Source of the DNA: Chelativorans intermedius
Lineage (GTDB): Bacteria > Pseudomonadota > Alphaproteobacteria > Rhizobiales > Rhizobiaceae
Length of the DNA stretch: 64,000 nt
Assembly (NCBI RefSeq): GCF_025398255.1
Contig: NZ_JAODNW010000010.1
Location: 1-64,000 of the forward strand
Direction: 5' to 3'
In this document: positions 24,257-33,705 of the stretch, in pieces
Layout of the letters: each line of letters opens with the position of its first letter
Numbering within the stretch: the first letter of the stretch is position 1
Made by a program: the position numbers and the translations under genes
The notes under the pieces: model-generated
What the model saw: the letters and a program-made list of their open reading frames with translations, nothing else
Database searches by the model: none
Told to the model about the DNA's origin: nothing

Positions 24257-24264
24257 AAGCGCTT
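24257..24264. promoter_or_regulatory. LacI-family operator half of a pair (AAGCGCTT)
   Basis: A perfect eight-base palindrome typical of LacI-type sugar repressors. Its centre is 30 bases from that of a second, larger copy at 24284, close to three helical turns. It lies upstream of the alpha-glucosidase gene. Confidence 0.55.
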
Positions 24265-24283
24265 CGGGCAAGGTCGCCGCGAT

Positions 24284-24297
24284 CCGAAGCGCTTCGG
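24284..24297. promoter_or_regulatory. LacI-family operator (CCGAAGCGCTTCGG)
   Basis: A perfect 14-base palindrome, 46 bases upstream of the GH13 start codon. AAGCGCTT-centred operators are typical of AglR-like LacI regulators of alpha-glucoside genes. No LacI gene is in the window, so the regulator must be encoded elsewhere. Confidence 0.65.
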
Positions 24298-24343
24298 CTT
24301 GCGGTTTCAATCAGCCCAGAATCGATTTGCAGGAAGAGTGCCC

Positions 24344-25942
<1,599 letters not shown>

Positions 25943-26000
25943 AGCGGTCTGCCGGATCTGGCGGGCGGCGGGAATGCCTGCCGCTGCCCGCCGCCGCCCC

Positions 26001-26067
26001 ACCAGATCAATAGTTTGTGGGCTGACTTGTCGAAACGGATGGGCACCATCTGTTTCGGTCAGACCAC
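26001..26067. repeat. Dispersed 67-base palindromic intergenic repeat, copy 1
   Basis: This stretch matches 59078-59144 at 63 of 67 positions, in the same orientation. It contains an imperfect palindrome: GAAACGGATGG and CCATCTGTTTC around a three-base loop. Two further small hairpins follow up to about 26150. It lies between the alpha-glucosidase gene and the phoD stop and resembles dispersed palindromic elements of rhizobial genomes. It is non-coding, although a frame can be read through it. Confidence 0.85.
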
Positions 26068-26168
26068 CAGAACGGTTCATCGTTTCATTGAAACGCTGAT
26101 CCGGTCTGTCTATTTGTTTTTGCTGCATTTTTGCGATGCCAGATGATTTCATCCGGCTGCAAAATGCC

Positions 26169-27749
26169 CTAGGCGGAACGCGCGGGGTCGAGCGTCACCC
26201 TGTAAAGCTCGTTGTCGCCGCGATCCATCAGCCGCACCGTCATCTGCTCGCTGGCCGCGTCGATGTCTACAAGGCCGAAGAACTGCAGGCCCGCCGAAGG
26301 CGGCAGGTTGGCACCCTGTTCCGGGCTCGGCGCCTTTACGAACTTCACCTCCGGGCCGAACGTCCCGTCCAGCGCGTTGGGGCCGAAGGTGCCCGCATGC
26401 AGCGGACCGGAGACGAACTCCCAGAACGGGTTGAAGTCCTGGAACCGGGCCTTGTCGGGGTTGTAGTGGTGGGCGGCGGTATAGTGGACGTCCGCCGTCA
26501 GCCAGACCACGTTCTGCACGCCGGCGTTCTTGATGAAGCGCAGGAGGTCGGCAATTTCCAGCTCGCGGCCCTTCGGTGCGCCGGGATCGCCATTGGCAAT
26601 GGCCTCCGCGCCGGCCTGTTCCTGCCAGTTGTCCCACACGATCAGCCCCAGCGGCATGTCGCTGGCGATCACCTTCCAGGTTGCCCGGGAGTTTGCGAGC
26701 TCACGCTTGAGCCACTGCAACTGCGCCTCGCCCATGATGCGTGCGGCGTCGGTCAGCGCCTCCTCCATGGAGGGGCCGTTGGGCCCGCGATAGGAGCGCA
26801 GGTCGATGAAGAAGACATCGAGCATCGGCCCGTAGGCGATCTTGCGGTAGATGCGGCCGGGCTCGGTCGGCGTGTAGCGGATCGGCGTCATCTCGTGGAA
26901 GGCGCGGGCGGCGCGCGCCTGCAGAAGCGGCACAGACTTTACCGTATAGCGGTCGTCGCCCGAGAGGTCCTTGGCGCTCGACCAGTTGTTCACCACCTCA
27001 TGGTCGTCCCACTGGAAGAAGGTGGGGCAGACGGCATTGAGCGCGCGCACATGCTCGTCCATCATGTTGTATTTCCATTGCGCGCGGAATTCCGCCAGCG
27101 TCTCGGCCACCTTGCGCTTCTCGTCGATCAGCACCTTGTTCACCCACTTGGTGCCGTCCTTCAGCTCCACCTCGTCCTGCATGGGGCCGTCGGCATAGAC
27201 CGTGTCGCCGGAATGAAGGAAGAAGTCGGGCTGATGTCCGGCCATGGTGGCGTAGGTCAGCATGCCGGTCTCGTCGATGCCCCAGCCCTGGCCGGCCGTG
27301 TCGCCCGACCAGGCGAAGCGCACATTGCGGCGCGCCGCCGGCGCGGTGCGGAAGCGGCCGACGATGGGTTCGGAGCTGGCCGAAACATCGTCCAGGTTCA
27401 CCGCCGTCATGCGATAGAAGATCTCCTGGTCCGGCGTCAGCCCGGCGAGCAGACGCTTGACCGCAAAGTCGCTCTCCGGGAGCGCATCGAGGGGCGGCAG
27501 CTTTACGGCGTTGGAAAAGCTTTCGGTCGTGGACACCTCGAAGAAGACGCGTGCCGGCCGGTCCGTGCGCGTCCACACCATGCCGGAGGTGGTGTCCACG
27601 TCGCCCGACTGCACACCATGGGTGAATTGCGGCCGGGCGGCGGCGCGGGAGATGGCGGGCATGGCCAGCGTGCCGAGGCCGGCGGTGAGTGCGGCCGCGC
27701 CGGTGCGGGCCAGAAGTGCACGACGGGTGGTCACTGCAAAGGGTTTCAT
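26169..27749 (-). CDS. phoD: Alkaline phosphatase D (PhoD family), Tat-exported
   Basis: A 526-residue phosphodiesterase/phosphatase. The twin-arginine signal is TTRRALLARTGAAALTAGL and a signal cleavage site lies near SRAAA. The PhoD N-terminal domain (FTHGVQSGDVDTTSGMVWTR) precedes the metallophosphatase core (FAWSGDTAGQGWG, HSGDTVYADG, QWDDHEVVNNW, VWLTADVHYTAAHHY), which carries the aspartate/histidine metal ligands expected for Ca/Fe PhoD enzymes. ATG 27749 was chosen because the signal peptide begins there; the frame extends to 27995 without features. It lies 256 bases downstream of phoX on the same strand and may share the Pho-type promoter or have its own. Confidence 0.9.
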   Translation of the reverse strand: MKPFAVTTRRALLARTGAAALTAGLGTLAMPAISRAAARPQFTHGVQSGDVDTTSGMVWTRTDRPARVFFEVSTTESFSNAVKLPPLDALPESDFAVKRLLAGLTPDQEIFYRMTAVNLDDVSASSEPIVGRFRTAPAARRNVRFAWSGDTAGQGWGIDETGMLTYATMAGHQPDFFLHSGDTVYADGPMQDEVELKDGTKWVNKVLIDEKRKVAETLAEFRAQWKYNMMDEHVRALNAVCPTFFQWDDHEVVNNWSSAKDLSGDDRYTVKSVPLLQARAARAFHEMTPIRYTPTEPGRIYRKIAYGPMLDVFFIDLRSYRGPNGPSMEEALTDAARIMGEAQLQWLKRELANSRATWKVIASDMPLGLIVWDNWQEQAGAEAIANGDPGAPKGRELEIADLLRFIKNAGVQNVVWLTADVHYTAAHHYNPDKARFQDFNPFWEFVSGPLHAGTFGPNALDGTFGPEVKFVKAPSPEQGANLPPSAGLQFFGLVDIDAASEQMTVRLMDRGDNELYRVTLDPARSA

Positions 27750-27902
27750 CGTCGTCTTCCCGGTTGGATGGACTTTCAAGCGGCTTTGCGGTCCCCGGCG
27801 ATGTCCGGGGCTATTGCATGTGGGTTGAGTCCTTGTTCGGCTTTGCCGGCCCCTCCACCAAAGATCCCTCCAGATGGGGGATCGAGGTGCGCGCGGCCTG
27901 CC

Positions 27903-27925
27903 TCCCTCCCCGTTGAGGGGAGGGA
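27903..27925. repeat. Small perfect hairpin in the phoX-phoD gap
   Basis: TCCCTCCCC pairs exactly with GGGGAGGGA around a GTTGA loop. CCCTCCCC/GGGGAGGG hairpins of this sort are frequent small intergenic elements in Mesorhizobium-like genomes. It could attenuate transcription between phoX and phoD, but no U-run follows. Confidence 0.5.
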
Positions 27926-28005
27926 TTGCGGGTCCGGTCAGGGACCTGGAAGCCTTGTGCGACTGCCCTCCGGCGATGCCGGAGGGACCCGTCACGAAAT
28001 GGCGG

Positions 28006-29973
28006 TCAGCCGATCCTGCCGCCGCCCTGCTTTGTCACCACGACCACGGAGGGCCGCACCGGCAGGCTTTCATCGAAGTCCGGCCAGCGGGTGGCGGGCT
28101 GCTCGAAGGTGGACAGCCCTTCGTCGCCCGGGTGCTGCACGGCCAGAAACAGCGTCTCGCCGTCCGGCGTGAAATAGGGCCCGCACATCTCCGCGCCGAT
28201 GGGCACACGGAAGAACAGCTTCGAGGTGCCGCGCGCCTCGCCTTCCGTATCGACGGCCCACAGACCGTCGGTGCGCCCGGTCTTGTCTTTGCTGTTGCCG
28301 TCGGTGGAGACCCACAGGCGGCCTGCCGCATCGACGGCGGCGTTGTCGGGCATGCCGAACCAGCCGTTTTCGCTGGTGGCCGGCGAGAAGGTGGCGCCCA
28401 CTTCCGCGATTGACGGATCGCCGCACTTGAGCAGGATTTCCCACCGGGACTTCGTGGAGGCGAAGTCGCCATCCGTCTCGGTGATCTCGATGATGTGGCC
28501 GAAGGCGTTCTCGGCGCGCGGGTTGGCGGCGTTCACGTCATCCGCCTTGCGACGGGTGTTGTTGGTGAGCATGCAGTACACCCTGCCGGTCTGCGCGTTG
28601 GGCTGCACATCCTCCGGCCGGTCCATCTTGGTGGCGCCCAGAAGGTCGGCTGCCCGGCGCGTCTCGATCAGCACATCCGCCTGGCTCTCGAAGCCGTTTT
28701 CCGCCGTCAGCGGCCCCTCGCCATGGACGAGCGGCAGCCACGTCACGGTGCCGTCCTCGTCGAAGCGCGCCACATAGAGCGTGCCGTCATCCAGCAGATC
28801 GGCATTGGCGGCGGGGTCGGCCTCGTTGAAGGTGCCGCTGGTGACGAACTTGTAGACATAATCGAAACGCTCGTCGTCGCCGGAATAGCACACCACGCGG
28901 CCATCGCGGTTGACCACCGTCTCGCAGCCCTCATGCTTGAAGCGGCCAAGGGCGGTGCGCTTCTTCGGCACCGAGTTGGGATCGCGCGGATCCACCTCGA
29001 CGATCCAGCCGAAGCGGTTCGGCTCGTTCGGCTCCTTGCCGATGTCGAAGCGGTCGTGGAAGTTGCCCCAGTTGTACCAGCCGCCCGGCACGCCCACGCG
29101 CGCATAGTTCTGCGCTTCCCGGTGCCCTTCCGGCAGCTCGCCGCGGAAATAGCCGTGGAAGTTTTCCTCGGCCATCAGATAGGTGCCCCAGGGCGTCACG
29201 CCGCCGGCGCAGTTGTTGAGCGTGCCGAAAACCTTCGTGCCGGAGGGGTCGGCATTGGTCTTGACCCGGTCATGGCCGGCCACCGGCCCGGACAGCATCA
29301 TCTCCGTCTCGACGGTGATGCGGCGGTTGTGCGGGCTGTCGAGCACCGGCTGCCACTTGCCGTTCTCGCCCTTGCGGATCTCGATCACCGTTCCGCCATG
29401 GGCGGCCATCTCGATGTCGACCAGCTCCTTCGTGTAGTCGCCCAGCTGCACCTTGCCGTCCACCACGCGGGCGAGGCCGGGGAACATCAGCTCGCCATTG
29501 GTGTACTCGTGGTTGACCACCAGAATGCCGCGGTCGCCTGCTGCGCCGAGCGGGATGAAGCCGATATAGTCGTTGTTGTAGCCGAACTGCCTGGCCTGCG
29601 CCTGCGCCGTCTGGTTCATGGGATCGAACTCCGGCGCGTCGGCGAACACCTTGTCGCCCCAGCGCAGGAGAATGTCGGCGTCATAGCCCTCGGCCACGTG
29701 GTGTGTCTCGTCCACGCCGGCCTCGACCTCGGGAAAGTCGAAGCTGGAGCCCGCCGCGGCTTCGGCGCGGCCGGCCAGCAGTGCCATCGGGCTCACGGTC
29801 GCGCCGATGGCGGCGACCGCCAGCGAGCCGCCCAGAAAACCGCGGCGCGAGTAGCGGCGGTTGATGATGTCGCCCATGGTGGGATTGTCGCTCGGATTGC
29901 GGCCGACATCCTCCGATTCTTCGCGGATGTCCGTGGGCGTCCTGATATCCCTGGCGTTGACGTGCTCGTTCAT
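28006..29973 (-). CDS. phoX: Alkaline phosphatase PhoX family protein (DUF839), Tat-exported
   Basis: A 655-residue protein with a long N-region and a twin-arginine signal (RRYSRRGFLGGSLAVAAIGA, about residues 39-58). The DUF839/PhoX domain follows, with motifs such as FGYNNDYIGFIPLG, LVVNHEYTNGELMFPG, GTLNNCAGGVTPWGTYLMAEEN (split across strands) and YSGDDERFDYVYKFV. PhoX enzymes use calcium and iron and release phosphate from organic esters in the periplasm. A Pho-box-like site lies 65-82 bases upstream. Together with the adjacent phoD it forms a phosphate-scavenging pair. Confidence 0.9.
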   Translation of the reverse strand: MNEHVNARDIRTPTDIREESEDVGRNPSDNPTMGDIINRRYSRRGFLGGSLAVAAIGATVSPMALLAGRAEAAAGSSFDFPEVEAGVDETHHVAEGYDADILLRWGDKVFADAPEFDPMNQTAQAQARQFGYNNDYIGFIPLGAAGDRGILVVNHEYTNGELMFPGLARVVDGKVQLGDYTKELVDIEMAAHGGTVIEIRKGENGKWQPVLDSPHNRRITVETEMMLSGPVAGHDRVKTNADPSGTKVFGTLNNCAGGVTPWGTYLMAEENFHGYFRGELPEGHREAQNYARVGVPGGWYNWGNFHDRFDIGKEPNEPNRFGWIVEVDPRDPNSVPKKRTALGRFKHEGCETVVNRDGRVVCYSGDDERFDYVYKFVTSGTFNEADPAANADLLDDGTLYVARFDEDGTVTWLPLVHGEGPLTAENGFESQADVLIETRRAADLLGATKMDRPEDVQPNAQTGRVYCMLTNNTRRKADDVNAANPRAENAFGHIIEITETDGDFASTKSRWEILLKCGDPSIAEVGATFSPATSENGWFGMPDNAAVDAAGRLWVSTDGNSKDKTGRTDGLWAVDTEGEARGTSKLFFRVPIGAEMCGPYFTPDGETLFLAVQHPGDEGLSTFEQPATRWPDFDESLPVRPSVVVVTKQGGGRIG

Positions 29974-30037
29974 GCCTGCCTCCTCGGGTGGGTCGTTCGG
30001 GGTCGCTTGATGTCCCGAAACGCTTAATCGAAGACCT

Positions 30038-30055
30038 GTTGCAGGCAGATGACAA
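30038..30055 (-). promoter_or_regulatory. Pho-box-like PhoB site upstream of phoX
   Basis: Read on the minus strand, TTGTCAT-CTGC-CTGCAAC matches the CTGTCAT-N4-CTGTCAY direct-repeat pattern at 11 of 14 positions, with the proper 11-base repeat spacing. Its distance from the phoX start and its orientation suit PhoB activation under phosphate limitation. Confidence 0.5.
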
Positions 30056-30080
30056 GAGCGGGGAAAAAATTGTCCTTTTC

Positions 30081-30110
30081 ACCGCCGTGGCGCCGGGGCG
30101 CCACGGCGGT
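30081..30110 (-). terminator. Perfect hairpin after azoR
   Basis: ACCGCCGTGGCGCC and GGCGCCACGGCGGT are exact complements separated by two bases, directly after the azoreductase stop. On the minus strand a T-rich run (TTTTTT) follows about ten bases later rather than at once, so termination may be imperfect. It isolates azoR from the phoX promoter. Confidence 0.6.
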
Positions 30111-30115
30111 GCGGT

Positions 30116-30733
30116 TCACGCCGCCAGCGCGTATTGCGAAGCCTGGCCAAGCGCCTGGGAGACCGCCTGCTGCGCGGCATCCGGGCTCAGCGCCACGCCT
30201 TCGACGCGGATCACCTCCACATCGCTTATGCCGAGGAAGGCGAGGAAGGATTTCATGTAGGGAACCGCATGGTCGAAGGCTGCCGAAGCTCCCTGCGAAT
30301 AAACGCCGCCGGAGGCCAGCACCAGATAGGCCTTCCTGCCCTTTACCAGCCCCTCCGGCCCCTTCTCGGTATAGCGGAAGGTGCGCCCGGCCCGCGCCAC
30401 ATGGTCGAACCAGCTCTTCAGCGTCGAGGGAATGGAAAAGTTGATCATCGCGGCCGCGATGACGATCGCCTCGGCCTCCAACAGCTCGTCGACGGCCTGG
30501 TCGGAGATGGCGACAGCGCGCGCCTGCTCTGGCGTGCGTGCCTCTTGCGCCGTGTAGATGCCGGCAGCGAAGTGGGGGTCGATGTGGGGCAGGGGCTCGC
30601 GTGCGAGATCGCGCGCAACCAGCCGGCTTCCCGGCCGGGCGGCACTCAGCTTCTCGGCGAGCTCCCTTGCGACCCGGCTCGAAAGAGAGGCTTCGCCGCG
30701 CGGGCTGGAGGTGACAAGCAGGATGGATGACAT
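30116..30733 (-). CDS. azoR: FMN-dependent NADH-azoreductase (AzoR family)
   Basis: A 205-residue flavodoxin-fold protein. The FMN phosphate-binding start is ILLVTSSPRGEASLSSRVAR, followed by the isoalloxazine-contacting loop MINFSIPSTLKSWFDHVARAGRTFRYTEKGPEGL and LASGGVYSQG, all hallmark AzoR segments. Such enzymes reduce quinones and azo compounds with NADH and are usually part of electrophile/thiol stress defence. The gene is divergent from a LysR regulator 128 bases away, a common arrangement in which the regulator controls the reductase. Confidence 0.92.
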   Translation of the reverse strand: MSSILLVTSSPRGEASLSSRVARELAEKLSAARPGSRLVARDLAREPLPHIDPHFAAGIYTAQEARTPEQARAVAISDQAVDELLEAEAIVIAAAMINFSIPSTLKSWFDHVARAGRTFRYTEKGPEGLVKGRKAYLVLASGGVYSQGASAAFDHAVPYMKSFLAFLGISDVEVIRVEGVALSPDAAQQAVSQALGQASQYALAA

Positions 30734-30861
30734 GGCTTTTCGTCCTTCTTCTTCGTGTCCGGCAGGGCGCCGGGAAACGGTTCGGACGGAATTTGGCGAT
30801 GGACATCCATTTTAAAAACAGGGAAAATATCGCTACAAATGATCAAGAATATAGATAGGTC

Positions 30862-31782
30862 ATGGAAGCCCAACCCACCCTGGATCAGCTGCAGGTCTTT
30901 CTCGCCGTTGCGGAGGAGGGCAGTTTTTCCGCTGCCGCCCGCAGGCTCAATCGTGCCCAGTCGGCCATCAGCTATGCCATCGCCAATCTGGAGGCGCAGC
31001 TTGAGCTGAAGCTTTTCGAGCGCACGGGCACGCGCCATCCGCGCCTGACGGAGGCCGGTGCCGCCATGGTGGAGGATGCCCGCCGCATGGCCGCCTCGCT
31101 GCAGCTCCTGCGCGCCCGCGCCCGCGGTCTCCGCCAGGGGCTGGAGGCCGAGGTGCGGCTGGCCGTAGATGTGCTTGTGCCGATGCCCGTTCTCACCCTG
31201 GTGCTCAAGGCGTTCCGGGCGACCTTTCCCACGGTCGGCGTCCACCTTCACACCGGCGCGTTGGGAGCGGTGGTCGATCTGGTGCTGCGCGGCGAGGCCG
31301 ATCTGGGCATTGCCGGTGAGGCCGGGTTCAAGAAACATGGAGAAGGCCTCGTCGTGCGCCAGATCGCCGAACGGCGCATCGTGCCGGTGGCTGCGCCCGA
31401 CCATCCCCTGGCGCTGGCGGAAAAGCCGGTTCCCGCGGCCGTCGTGCGCGAGCACTTCCAGGTCGTGATCACCGACCAGACCGAGCACACAAGAGGCCGG
31501 AACTTTCGCGTGTTCGCCTTCAATACCTGGCGGGTAAGCGATGCCCTTGCCAAGCATGCGCTGCTGCTCGAAGGGCTCGGGTGGGGCGGGATGCCCCTTT
31601 GGATGGTGGAGAAGGATCTGGCGGCCGGCCGTCTGGTGGAGCTTGTCCTGGAGCCCTATCCGCCGACCGACTACACGCTCTTTGCCATCCGGGCAGAAGA
31701 TGCGCCCTTCGGCCCGGCGGCTGGCTGGCTGGTGGAGCGTTTCGAGCGGGAGTTGAAGGATTTCTGCACTGTCAGCGCCTGA
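30862..31782 (+). CDS. LysR-family transcriptional regulator
   Basis: A 306-residue regulator. The N-terminal helix-turn-helix is LDQLQVFLAVAEEGSFSAAA, followed by RRLNRAQSAISYAIANLEAQ; the C-terminal part (about 90-295) is a two-lobed effector-binding domain. It is divergent from azoR and probably controls it in response to a quinone or other electrophile. The gap contains A/T-rich sequence suitable for promoters and a LysR T-N11-A site, but I could not single one out. Confidence 0.88.
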   Translation: MEAQPTLDQLQVFLAVAEEGSFSAAARRLNRAQSAISYAIANLEAQLELKLFERTGTRHPRLTEAGAAMVEDARRMAASLQLLRARARGLRQGLEAEVRLAVDVLVPMPVLTLVLKAFRATFPTVGVHLHTGALGAVVDLVLRGEADLGIAGEAGFKKHGEGLVVRQIAERRIVPVAAPDHPLALAEKPVPAAVVREHFQVVITDQTEHTRGRNFRVFAFNTWRVSDALAKHALLLEGLGWGGMPLWMVEKDLAAGRLVELVLEPYPPTDYTLFAIRAEDAPFGPAAGWLVERFERELKDFCTVSA

Positions 31783-31824
31783 CGGTCTCCGCCCCGCCGC
31801 CCGTGGCCGGCATTCGCCGACGCC

Positions 31825-32679
31825 TCAAGACGCCTTCACATGGTCCCGCCAGGAGTAGCGCGGTTCGTAGCCCAGCACCTTGCGTGCCTTCTCGATGGAG
31901 ATGAGCGATTCGTTGGCCGCGATCGGCCGCTTGCGCACGGCGCCGGGATAGACCTCGTCAAGCAGCTCCTCGTTGGTCCGGCTCATCACCGAATCCGCAT
32001 TGGCGATGCCGAAGACATGCGCCCCCGTGATCTTCGCCTCCAGCGCCAGCCTGGCGGCCTGCGCGGCGTCGCGCGCGTCGATATAGGTCCACAGGTTCCA
32101 GTGGCGCGAGCGTGGATCCTTGTCGAAATCGGGGAAACGGGCATAGTCCTGCGGATCCATGACGTTGGAGAGCCTGAGGCCCACGATCTTCATTTCGGGG
32201 TCCCAGCGGCAGAATTGCTCCGCCATCTTCTCCCCCATGAGCTTGGACAGCGAATAGGCGGTCTCCGGCCGTTCGATCTCCTCGTCCACGGGCACATAGG
32301 CGGGGCCTTGCGGGTAGGGAATGCCATAGACGGTCTCGCTGGAGGCCCACACCACGTTCTTGATGCCGAGCTGGCGCGCAGCCTCGAAGATGTTGTAGGT
32401 GGAAACCGTGTTGTTGGCGAAGGTGACGTGATTGGGAGCCAGCCCCGGCGCGCGGATCGCCGCCAGATGCACCACGCCTGTCACCTTCTCCACCCGTTCG
32501 TCGATCATTGAAAGCGCGGCGATCGCCTGGCCGAAATCGGCAAGGTCCGCGCGGCTGAACCGCACGTCGGCGTCGCCGGGCGGTACAAGGTCGATGGACG
32601 TCACCTCATAGCCATGTTCCATCAGATCCCGCACGCAGGCGCGCCCTGCCTGGCCGCTCCCCCCGGTTACGACGATCAT
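31825..32679 (-). CDS. NAD-dependent epimerase/dehydratase (extended SDR)
   Basis: A 284-residue extended short-chain dehydrogenase. The N-terminal nucleotide-binding motif is VTGGSGQAGRACVRDL, HLAA (VVHLAAIRAP) follows, the catalytic serine region is WASSETVYG, and the Y-X3-K pair is in TAYSLSKLMGEKM. Length and motifs fit uronate dehydrogenases and simple sugar epimerases. It lies beside an AraC regulator and GH4 glycosidases, so oxidation of a released sugar or uronic acid is a sensible guess; the precise substrate is unknown. It is transcribed downstream of the AraC gene with a 39-base gap. Confidence 0.82.
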   Translation of the reverse strand: MIVVTGGSGQAGRACVRDLMEHGYEVTSIDLVPPGDADVRFSRADLADFGQAIAALSMIDERVEKVTGVVHLAAIRAPGLAPNHVTFANNTVSTYNIFEAARQLGIKNVVWASSETVYGIPYPQGPAYVPVDEEIERPETAYSLSKLMGEKMAEQFCRWDPEMKIVGLRLSNVMDPQDYARFPDFDKDPRSRHWNLWTYIDARDAAQAARLALEAKITGAHVFGIANADSVMSRTNEELLDEVYPGAVRKRPIAANESLISIEKARKVLGYEPRYSWRDHVKAS

Positions 32680-32718
32680 CTGCTTCTCCCTTTCTGGTCC
32701 GTGATGGGCCGGACCCTA

Positions 32719-33603
32719 TCACCTCTCCGCGAGGTCTGTCATGAGCCCCAGCCGCCCCCTGCTGCGGAACGCGCCGGGCGCGCAGCCTTCGGCACGGCGG
32801 AATGCCTTGGAGAAGTAGTTGGCATCGGCAAAGCCGCAGGCGGCCGCCACGGCCTTGATGGGTGCATCGGTGGCCAGCAGCATGCGCCGGGCGCGTTCCA
32901 TGCGCTTTTCGAAGATGTAATCGGCAGGCGGCTGCCCGACCGCCTGCCTGAACACGCGCACGAAATGGGCGCGGCTCAGTCCCGCCGCCCGCGCCAGCAT
33001 GCCGACATCCATCAGCCGCCCCAGATTGTCGTCCACGAAGCGCTGCGCGCGCAACACCGCCGCCGGCAGATCCACGGTCTCCGCCGCCGTGCCGAAGGCC
33101 GCGTCGTAGAGCGCCGCCATGGCCGAATAGGCGGCGGCCGAAAGCGCACCGGGCTTCTCCGCCGTGCCGGAGAGCAGCTTGAGGCAGGCGCCTGCCAGCC
33201 GGTCCACCACCTGCGGCGTCGGCCTCAGCACGGGTCCCTCCGCCTCCAGGATCGCGCCTGCCAGGCGCAGCGCCTCCCGGCCTGCCAGGATCATCCAGAA
33301 ATATTCCCATCGCTTCCCCCGCTCCAGCCAGTAGCGGTTGGCGTGGGGAAAGGTCAGCAGCATCGTCTCACCCGGCAGCAGCACATGGCCCGCACCCTCA
33401 TAGTCGAGCCGTCCCTCACCGGCGACGGTGTGCTGGATGAGCACGAAAGGCACGGCGCCGCGCCGCAGCCCGTCCCAGGAATAGACCTCGTTCACCCGGA
33501 GTTCGTAGCCGGCCCCGCTGGCCATGCAGAACAGGCCGATCCCGCCCCTGGGAGCGGTGATCTGGCGCATGCGATGGCCATGCGCGATCAGTTCCGACAG
33601 CAC
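32719..33603 (-). CDS. AraC-family transcriptional regulator
   Basis: A 294-residue protein from GTG 33603 (AAGGGTAATTCT precedes it; ATG 33570 is an alternative). An N-terminal cupin-like ligand domain (about 15-110: GGIGLFCMASGAGYELRVNE, GHVLLPGETMLLTFP) is joined to two C-terminal helix-turn-helix motifs (MLARAAGLSRAHFVRVFRQA and IKAVAAACGFADANYFSKAF). It is divergent from the GH4-halogenase pair and probably activates it, with the downstream epimerase gene in its own transcript. Confidence 0.88.
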   Translation of the reverse strand: MLSELIAHGHRMRQITAPRGGIGLFCMASGAGYELRVNEVYSWDGLRRGAVPFVLIQHTVAGEGRLDYEGAGHVLLPGETMLLTFPHANRYWLERGKRWEYFWMILAGREALRLAGAILEAEGPVLRPTPQVVDRLAGACLKLLSGTAEKPGALSAAAYSAMAALYDAAFGTAAETVDLPAAVLRAQRFVDDNLGRLMDVGMLARAAGLSRAHFVRVFRQAVGQPPADYIFEKRMERARRMLLATDAPIKAVAAACGFADANYFSKAFRRAEGCAPGAFRSRGRLGLMTDLAER

Positions 33604-33705
33604 AGAATTACCCTTTTCAGCACAAGCTTTCTCTACACCGCCGCGCGGCGAAAGGCTACAGCTTCGGCGACGGTTCGGATGAACATTCCCGAGGAGGATG
33701 CGCGC

